Source: Zancudomyces culisetae
Taxonomy: Eukaryota; Kickxellomycota; Harpellomycetes; Harpellales; Legeriomycetaceae
Length of the DNA: 10,510 nt
Direction of reading: 5' to 3'
Assembly (NCBI GenBank): GCA_001969505.1
Contig: LSSK01000523.1
Location: 1 to 10,510, forward strand
The translations under genes and the position numbers were made by a program. Of the stretch, positions 1 to 6,155 are shown piece by piece. Within the stretch, counting starts at the first letter, position 1. Every line of letters starts with the position of its first letter. Under the pieces are notes generated by a model, which made no database searches, had not been told where the DNA came from, and saw only the letters and a program-made list of their open reading frames with translations.

Positions 1-150
1 TATCCTTGTCTCACCCTTCAGATAGCATAAGGGCATTAACACCTTTTTTCTATTTTTGAGTTTTTGCTTTCTTCAATTTAAAATAAACAGCTAGTATTTT
101 ATATCTTATACTTGATATTTGAATTTAGCCTAGTCTACTGAGAATCACTG

Positions 151-360
151 TCAAACGGGGTTGGGCGTAACTCCATCTTCTGTCGGTTTCTTCATTTGTA
201 AAATGATTTGATCCACAATGTCAGCAAATGAATCATGTGATTCTTCAGGATTTACTTCCATAGAAGTTGCTCCCGAGCAATCACTATCAAATTAATATTA
301 GTCCTCATCTTTAGCTGTCTGGGTCGATGCGGTTCTTTGTTTACCCATGAAGTCTGACAT
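151..360 (-). other. Two short same-frame reading blocks, possible small gene, exon or remnant
   Basis: Reading the minus strand from an ATG at 360-358 gives 20 codons (MSDFMGKQRTAS...AKDED), then TAA-TAT-TAA at 300-292, and then 46 further open codons in the same frame (291-154), ending in TGA at 153-151. The second block has ordinary protein-like composition, for example SFADIVDQIILQMKKP. The sequence just before it on the minus strand (CTAATATTAATTTGATAG, ending at 284) resembles an intron 3' end with a branch-like CTAAT and the TAG acceptor used by the other introns here. It could be a real 3' exon, a decayed short gene or chance. I found no upstream donor that joins an ATG in the right phase, and I do not recognise the protein. 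Confidence 0.25.
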
Positions 361-2488
361 GTTTGTGTGAGATTTTAATAGTTTTCTTGTTTATCTTTAC
401 ACTTGATATTTATTAATTAGTCGTAGCACTATTCCAAATAAACTTCTTAATTATTCTAAACCTGGATTTCTGTTCACAATTGTTAGTTATTTATCTTAGT
501 ATTTTTCTGACCAAAACTATTAAAGAGCTAATCAATCCTCTAATTAGTTTTCCTTTGAGTATATATATCCTATCATAATTTCAAATCACTACAGATCACT
601 ATAATTAATCATTCTACTATATCCACTTGGTTTTCAGTACTGATAGGTTGCTCTATCTTAACTTTTATTTTCCGTATTAGTTTTTGTACTCTAGTAAACT
701 TTTGATATACTAATAAATCTTTTTATCAATTTTTTTTTCATAATCATTTTTCTAGTTTTGTGATTATAGTTTTTTGTTGAATTTTTTAAATGATATTATT
801 AGCAATTGAGCTATTAATTTGCTTCAGTTGAAATATATTATAATAAAGTAATTATATATTTTTTACTTTGCGTCCAGTACTAAATCTAGGTACACACAAC
901 AGTAGAATCAGTACGTTTAATCCAATAAATTTTAACTTTATTTTCCTGAAACAGAGCTAATAGAGTTGTAATATTACCTGGGTAATCTGGAAGCTTAATA
1001 TTTGTAGAGTATTCTAATATTCAAAATTACAATGGGTTTTTAATGATATGCAATCTCGTATTATTTCTTGTCAAAATCTTTTCTAAATAATATAAATGGT
1101 TGATTGAAAATATCGATAATCCGATAGATATAATAAAATTGATAAATAACTGAAAGAAAAATAAAACTTTTTTCCCTTTACACCTCACCTTTTCTAATAT
1201 ACTTTGCAGTGTTTTTATTAAAAGACCTTGTTATTAGAATTCATACATAACTTGGTACTACACCTTAAAACGGATTATTGTACAGATATAGTCTAAAAAG
1301 TATCAGTTATACCTAAATTCGAGATTCAATCAAGTCGATAGAACTTGGTTATCATAGAATTATCTGTGCTTCAAGAGTTGAATGCTGTTGTAATTCTAGA
1401 AACCTACAATCTTGCCAAATTTCTTAAAAATAAGCTAACTGTATTTATCTTGATTAAACTACCTTGTAAAGAAAAACTATCTCTTCGATCTGAGTACCAG
1501 TACCTAATAGATTAGTATTAAAATTCAAGACTAATTTAGAAATGGCTAACTTCAATTACTTTAAAGCAATTCATACCACCCAAATGGTGTAAAATGTTTT
1601 TTTGATTTCAAACTTGGAATTTTAGAGACTATAAGCTGAAAGCTTGAATTATCAGAAACTACCAAAACCACTTTAACCAGGTAGATAAAAGTATCTCGAC
1701 GAGGAGTAAAGTTAGGCTAACTGAAGCTTATAGTAACCTAGAAAAAGAATAATATATTGTTTTAGTATCAGTTTCTGTGTATGTAACAAAATATTTATTT
1801 AAAATACATTACTAATCACACATACACATCATCATAGATGGAAATATACTTGCCATTTATAATCAGATATTAATGCATCCAAGAAGTTTAAATGTGTTTG
1901 CAAAATGGTTTCACATTTTCACCTGCTAGTTAGCACTAAAAGGGTCAGAATACATGCTTCTCTGACTTTTAATATCCATAAGGGGAAAAAAAACTAAGAT
2001 GTAAACATAACTATGGCTTTGTATCCACAGACGAGCAGTGTAGCAGTACGTTTTTTTTTACAAGTTAATAGTAATTTAGCTGGATTAGTGGTAATCAAAC
2101 CCTCTTATGCTTGAATAGAAGAATATTACATATATTTTCTTGATTTTTGGTGGGTACCCATTTTAAATCAAAATATCTTTAATTACCATTTGCAACTTTT
2201 TGTATATACTTTAGTTAAAAATATTTTTATTTGTCAATCAAGGGATACTTGTGTTAGTATATGTGTGTATTGAAACTTTTTATTGCCTGTTATTTATCTT
2301 TAACTGTGTTTATTTAATGAATCGCTACTTACTTCTTAGCAGTATATAAATGAAAAGGTAAAAGATAATTATAAAATAAATGATTCTAAAAATTCCGCTT
2401 TCATCCTCATTCCTCAGCCCCTTTCTATCCTATATTTGGTAAACGAACACCCGAATTGTTGTATAAATATCACAACAGGATAGTATGA
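361..2488. other. AT-rich stretch with no supportable gene
   Basis: About 2.1 kb of strongly AT-rich sequence with no reading frame long enough to support, no tRNA-like A/B boxes, no rRNA-like segment, no clear tandem array and no long inverted or direct repeats that I could see. Short poly-T and poly-A runs and TA-rich patches are scattered throughout. A brief pyrimidine-rich patch lies at about 2388-2430, just past the 3' end of the minus-strand frame that stops at 2489, and may belong to its 3' untranslated region. Short exons of an intron-rich gene could be missed by eye. Confidence 0.5.
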
Positions 2489-2923
2489 TTAGGTGGGATA
2501 CATGAAGCTGAGGTATTCAGAATGAGTAAAAATCACATTCATTTCTCCTTCTTTGTCCAGTCTTTGTCCATCGGGATTGAGATTATCCAATAGGTTCCTT
2601 TCCAGAGCTAATTTTCTGAGATCGTTCTTGTTATATTTGTGATGTAGTTCAATTAGCTTTAATTTGATCACTTGTTTAATCCGGGATAAATACTTGCAGT
2701 ATTCTAAATAAAAATACGCAATCGCAACCGCAATCGCAATCGCCATCAGGAAAATCGGGAATTCTACAACTATCAAGCTAAGTAAAAATTTGAAGTCCAT
2801 GTTTCCAAATATTAAGCCGAAGATTAAAATCAACTTTAGATTTAAAAATATTACTAGCGTAATTTTCGTTAGCCTCTTTATTGTGATTGACGATAGTATT
2901 TTTATATCTAAGGCTGTTGCCAT
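2489..2923 (-). CDS. Hypothetical small two-helix membrane protein
   Basis: This is a 144-codon frame starting at ATG 2923-2921 and stopping at TAA 2491-2489. An in-frame TAG lies a short way upstream of the ATG, so the start is fixed unless an upstream exon exists. The product has a short basic N-terminus and two hydrophobic segments at about residues 21-40 (LVIFLNLKLILIFGLIFG) and 45-73 (including FPIFLMAIAIAVAIAYFYL). A charged C-terminal half follows (about 74-144; RIKQVIKLKLIELHHKYNK, then NPDGQRLDKEGE), plausibly amphipathic and outside the membrane. The Ala/Ile run is written by a CGCAAT hexamer repeat. I recognise no family. It is divergent from HAL2, about 1.1 kb away. AT-rich sequence readily gives Ile/Leu/Phe-rich frames by chance, but the charged, non-repetitive C-terminal half argues somewhat for a real protein. 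Confidence 0.4.
   Translation of the reverse strand: MATALDIKILSSITIKRLTKITLVIFLNLKLILIFGLIFGNMDFKFLLSLIVVEFPIFLMAIAIAVAIAYFYLEYCKYLSRIKQVIKLKLIELHHKYNKNDLRKLALERNLLDNLNPDGQRLDKEGEMNVIFTHSEYLSFMYPT
2717..2746 (-). repeat. CGCAAT hexamer repeat inside the membrane-protein frame
   Basis: Five contiguous hexamers occur on the plus strand (CGCAAT, CGCAAC, CGCAAT, CGCAAT, CGCCAT). On the minus strand they encode the MAIAIAVAIA part of the second hydrophobic segment of the frame at 2489-2923. The array is short and imperfect, so it looks like a minor slippage product. Confidence 0.7.
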
Positions 2924-4037
2924 ATTAAGTACCGGCAAAGTTTTTATTCCAGTTGTAGGTATATTCTATACTTGTTAATTTCTTTATAATAAACAAACTT
3001 TAGATATATGCAAAATATAATGAACTTTATTGTTATATATTCAAAGTCCGATAATTTTTAAAAATGGATAAACATTTATTCAACATCAATAAATATTTCA
3101 ATAGACTTTTTGTGAGTTGAATGAGGAAATGTATTGTATATGATATAAAAAAAAAAGTGAAATATATGTTTCCAAAGTGATATTACAAAGGCAGTATAGT
3201 TGTTTATGTTTTACACTGTGGTGTCACGGATACACAGAAAGTTCAGCATTAACAAATTATTCATCAAAAACAGTTTCTTTTATTTTTCCAGTGTTGAAAG
3301 AAAAAGTAGAATGGAAAAGGACTTAATAACAGACTCTATTTTTTAAACGGCAGTCTCACACCTGGTAAACCTTTATTACAGCTTGATGTAATTTACTATT
3401 AACTGCCTAGTATTTTTGTTTATTGTTATCTTTTTGTTGAAAGATAAATCATAAGCGTCATTGATTTTAGTCTTGAAAAAGTTACTATGTTGTGACTTTA
3501 TTCCACTGCAAGGCAAATAACAGTTTAGTTGTGAAAAAATCAATAGTGTTATTTATATTGAAATAGCTAACAAATAAACACCAAGTAATAATAGAGTTGA
3601 AATCATGGTAACTAAAGACCTAAATCCTGACTAATTGGATATAATAATGGATGGTTGTATTTACCGCTGTTATGGATTCAGCTTAAAATATTTTTTTTAT
3701 AGTGAAAATGGAAGGACTCCGAAACTACTATGTTAGATCACGTCCAACCTTATGAAATATTCAGAATCAAATGCAAATATTTCATGGCAGCCATTGGCTA
3801 TAGTATAATAAATGTTAACAAAATTAGCAGTGTTTACTTGTCAATGGTTGGCTAATAATTAGGCAAAAGATGTGCCAAATTTGAAAGAAATCCAGGAAAG
3901 GTGAAGGAAAGCAATTGTAATGTACATGTTTTAAAGCTATATGATATCCATGGTAATATGTCACTTTTTTGTAGGTACTAAAACATTGTATTAAAACATT
4001 CTTTTTATCAATTCGAAAAACGAAAAAGGAACCCGAA
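2924..4037. other. Non-coding region between the minus-strand frame and HAL2
   Basis: About 1.1 kb of AT-rich sequence separates two divergent reading frames. It presumably holds the promoter and 5' untranslated region of HAL2. Apart from one NF-Y/HAP-type CCAAT match near 3793 I see no strong element: no CACGTG box of the kind that drives yeast sulfur genes, and no clear TATA box close to the HAL2 start. Confidence 0.5.
3791..3799 (-). promoter_or_regulatory. CCAAT-type element upstream of HAL2
   Basis: The minus strand reads AGCCAATGG, a full match to the NF-Y/HAP-complex consensus RRCCAATSR, about 240 nt upstream of the HAL2 ATG. CCAAT boxes work in either orientation. A single 9-nt match can arise by chance, so function is inferred from position only. 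Confidence 0.3.
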
Positions 4038-5591
4038 ATGTCAGTAGGTAAGGCAATCTATCAACATGGAATTTGGATTTACTTTTTATATATTTTAAAT
4101 TGTGCGCTTTTTGGGGATAAGTGTTAATTCAACCAAAAACGCTACAAAATGTGTGGTATTTGATATTTATAAATAGCAAAATTCGCTTTGGAAAGAGCTG
4201 TAGCCATCAAGGCAGTTCAGAATGCATCTGAATTGTGCAGGGCAGTGTTCAACAAACTTGTTGATAATGAGACAATAGTTAAGAATGACAAATCACCAGT
4301 AACTATTGCGGACTATAGTTCACAAGCGATTATAAACAGTGTTTTGCATAACAATTTCCCCAAGGACAATATTGTGGGCGAAGAAGATGCAAAGAGTTTG
4401 ATGGAGAACCAAGATGTTCTGAGTAGAGTTGTGGAGCTTACAAATTCGGTGTTGGAAAAAAAGATGACTGAAGAGGAGGCAAGTTATATATGTAGTTTAG
4501 CGTATCAGCACTTTTATATTGGTATTTAGTTATCCTATTCATATATCTTTTGGGCTAGAAACAAAGCTAAAAACAAAAATGAGATAAAATATGGTTACGA
4601 GGAGTAAAAGAAAACCAAATATGATTAGGTCTTGCAATCGATTGACAGGGGAAAATATGAGGGAGGATCTAAGGGTAGGTTCTGGACTTTGGATCCAATT
4701 GACGGAACCAAGGGGTTCATACGCGGAGGACAGTATGCCATATGTTTGGCGTTGATTGAGGATGGAATAGTTAAGCTAGGAGTTATTGGATGTCCAAACT
4801 TGCCATTTACAACCAAGCAGGGACAGGAAAAGAAAGGGTGTATGTTTATTGCAGTGGAAAACCAGGGAGCATATCAGGTATTTTAATATATTTTATAACT
4901 GATGTGTTTATATATTGATGAGAGAAAAGGGAATAAGGTGGAGTTGAGTATGTGATATCTAGTCGATTGTTAGCTGATTTATTTACACCGGTAAACAAAC
5001 TGATTGTGAATAGCGAGGGCTAGATACTGACCAAGAAGAGGTTGGAATCAAAGTGAACTCAGACGTAGACCTGGCAGACTCATCGTTTTGTGAATCTGTC
5101 GAATCAGGGCACTCAGACCAAACGGTATCTAACAGAATCGCATCACTCCTCAATATTACCAAGCCGCCAATTAGAATGGACAGTCAGTGTAAGTATGGTG
5201 CGATAGCTAGAGGACAAGCCGAAGTATATTTAAGGTTGCCTACGGTAAAGAACTATGAAGAAAAGATATGGGTAAGGTGTTTTAATAATTTTTAAATTAG
5301 GAATTTCTTTGTGATCTGGAGAGTGACAGGAGAGAGAGAGAAGAGTAGAGTAAGAGAAAAAAAGTTATAAACTATTATGAAAAATGATTTGGAAATGAAT
5401 AGGATCATGCTGCTGGAAATGTACTCGTTCAAGAAGCCGGAGGAATTGTTACAGATATAAGCGGGTTAAAGCTAGATTTTTCAAGAGGCAGAACATTAGT
5501 TGGGAATAAGGGGATTATAGCATCAAACCCACGCATCCACGCCAAGGTTCTTGAATGTACAAGTTTGGCCTTGAAGGAAGGACGGATGTGA
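4038..5591 (+). CDS. MET22: 3'(2'),5'-bisphosphate nucleotidase, Hal2/Met22 family, five exons
   Basis: Exons 4038-4047, 4177-4478, 4629-4877, 5014-5271 and 5403-5591 join in frame to 335 residues; yeast Met22/Hal2 has 357. The family hydrolyses pAp to AMP and phosphate (and PAPS to APS), uses Mg2+ and is inhibited by Li+/Na+. It supports sulfate assimilation and keeps pAp from inhibiting Xrn1-type exonucleases. Visible motifs are KNDKSPVTIADY (39-50), the metal-binding GEE (71-73), the inositol-monophosphatase-family signature LDPIDGTKGF (125-134, Asp126 and Asp129) and WDHAAGN (273-279, Asp274). All expected metal ligands are present. The start is chosen because ATG-TCA-GTA-G followed by GTAAGG splices in phase into the N-terminal helix (KFALERAVAIKAV). 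TTG at 4188, which opens the exon-2 frame, is not a plausible eukaryotic start. Exon 1 is only 10 coding nt, and intron 2 is GC-AG. Family assignment is very secure; exon 1 is slightly less so. Confidence 0.95.
4048..4176 (+). other. HAL2 intron 1 (129 nt, phase 1)
   Basis: The donor is GTAAGG immediately after ATGTCAGTAG and the acceptor is AAATAG before CAAAATTCGC. Joining gives GCA-AAA-TTC-GCT-TTG-GAA, which matches the N-terminal helix of the family. Of the HAL2 introns it depends most on inference, because the upstream exon is only 10 coding nt. Confidence 0.8.
4479..4628 (+). other. HAL2 intron 2 (150 nt, phase 0), GC-AG type
   Basis: The upstream exon ends ...GAA-GAG-GAG and is followed by GCAAGT. 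The downstream exon opens GTC-TTG-CAA-TCG-ATT-GAC after GATTAG, giving ...TEEE-VLQSIDRGKYEGG as expected for the family. The nearby GT dinucleotides that I checked leave phase 1, which does not fit the phase-0 acceptor. AG|GCAAGT is the classical non-canonical GC donor. Retention would stop translation at 4527-4529. Confidence 0.88.
4878..5013 (+). other. HAL2 intron 3 (136 nt, phase 0)
   Basis: The donor is GTATTT after ...GCA-TAT-CAG and the acceptor is GAATAG before CGA-GGG-CTA-GAT. The join reads GAYQ-RGLDTDQEE, in line with the family. Retention gives a stop after two codons (TAA 4884-4886). A CTGAT just upstream of the acceptor could serve as the branch site. Confidence 0.9.
4913..5005 (+). 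ncRNA. Weak C/D-box-like segment in HAL2 intron 3
   Basis: A box-C-like TTGATGAG near 4916 is followed by CTGA tetramers near 4974 and 5000, within a roughly 90-nt span inside an intron, as an intronic C/D snoRNA could be. The flanking sequences pair poorly (about three base pairs for the best choice), the C box departs from RTGATGA, and the motifs are common in AT-rich DNA. I list it only as a weak candidate. Confidence 0.1.
5272..5402 (+). other. HAL2 intron 4 (131 nt, phase 0)
   Basis: The donor is GTAAGG after AAG-ATA-TGG and the acceptor is GAATAG before GAT-CAT-GCT-GCT. The join restores the conserved KIW-DHAAGN metal-site motif, placing the intron one residue before the catalytic Asp. 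The middle of the intron (about 5321-5362) is a strongly purine-biased GA-rich tract containing many AG dinucleotides, so the branch site probably lies downstream of it. Confidence 0.93.
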
Positions 5592-5600
5592 TAGACTCCC

Positions 5601-5622
5601 TTATATATACATATATATTATA
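5601..5622 (+). terminator. Probable TA-rich polyadenylation element after HAL2
   Basis: An alternating TATATATAC/ATATATATTA block begins 9 nt after the HAL2 stop. It matches the TATATA efficiency elements known from yeast mRNA 3' ends. The element class is known from Saccharomyces; applying it to this organism is inference. Confidence 0.35.
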
Positions 5623-5849
5623 TTGATTAGGGGTGGATTGCGTTGCAAATTGCATACAAGACTGAGCTTATTTTATTTCATTTCTTTCATTTCATCTTTA
5701 TTTTCTTTTTTGGTTAGCTTGTTTTGCTGAGGTAATAAGATAAATCATGTGATATGTATAAGTAATTCATCAAAATATATTTCGTATTGATATTTTTGGT
5801 AAATCGCAAGAAATATAACCAAGTCTTGAAAAACAAGGCAAAGCAAAGC

Positions 5850-5873
5850 AAAAAAAAAAATTTTTTTTTTTTT
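5850..5873. repeat. A11T13 poly(dA:dT) block
   Basis: Eleven A residues are followed directly by thirteen T residues, making a self-complementary block about 285 nt upstream of the ELP3 start. Rigid dA:dT tracts of this kind are known nucleosome-depleting promoter elements in yeasts. The exact homopolymer lengths may be affected by sequencing error. Confidence 0.75.
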
Positions 5874-6081
5874 CGTTTTATGTTACTGAATCAAAGTAAG
5901 GTAATTGCATGAATTGAATTAACTAATAAAAAAAAGGGGTGAAAGTCATCCAAAAAAACCCATCCTGTAATAGTAAAAAAAAAAAGAAGCAAGTCATATT
6001 AACTAGAAGAAAAAAAAACTCCACGAGAATAGTACATTAAAGGAGAAAAGAGGCTAAAATATTACATACAACAAGCAAGAT

Positions 6082-6101
6082 TATAAAAAAGTTTGTGACG
6101 T
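6082..6101 (+). promoter_or_regulatory. TATA-like box and CRE-like core upstream of ELP3
   Basis: TATAAAAA (6082-6089) and TGACGT (6096-6101, the ATF/CREB-type core) lie 55-75 nt upstream of the ELP3 ATG. They are placed where core promoter elements could be, but short A-rich matches are expected by chance here. Confidence 0.25.
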
Positions 6102-6155
6102 GAAGGGGAGAGAGTTAAAATCGAACAATTGTACACGATAAACAAAGAGAAAAAA

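Larger units (their letters stand above)
5592..6155 (+). other. HAL2 3' flank and ELP3 promoter region
   Basis: This 564-nt spacer holds no gene. It opens with an alternating TA tract suited to yeast-type polyadenylation signalling and then carries many A- or T-runs, including an A11T13 block at 5850-5873 and several A8-A11 runs between about 5929 and 6018. Such poly(dA:dT) tracts are known to disfavour nucleosomes, as in promoters. Nearer ELP3 are a TATAAAAA at 6082-6089 and a TGACGT core at 6096-6101. Confidence 0.6.

Noticed and set aside
2790-2978. Short plus-strand frame (62 codons) overlapping the minus-strand membrane-protein frame
   Set aside because: It lies opposite the longer minus-strand frame, is rich in Ile/Lys/Phe as expected from AT-rich DNA, and ends without recognisable motifs.
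1-4037. tRNA, 5S or spliceosomal RNA genes, LTR or transposon ends
   Set aside because: I looked for B-box-like GGTTCGA, snRNA cores, terminal repeats and target duplications and saw none.
4479-4530. Alternative GT donors for HAL2 intron 2 (for example at GTTATA or GTAGTT)
   Set aside because: Each leaves phase 1 and so shifts the frame of the conserved VLQSIDRGKYEGG exon. Only the GC donor restores it.
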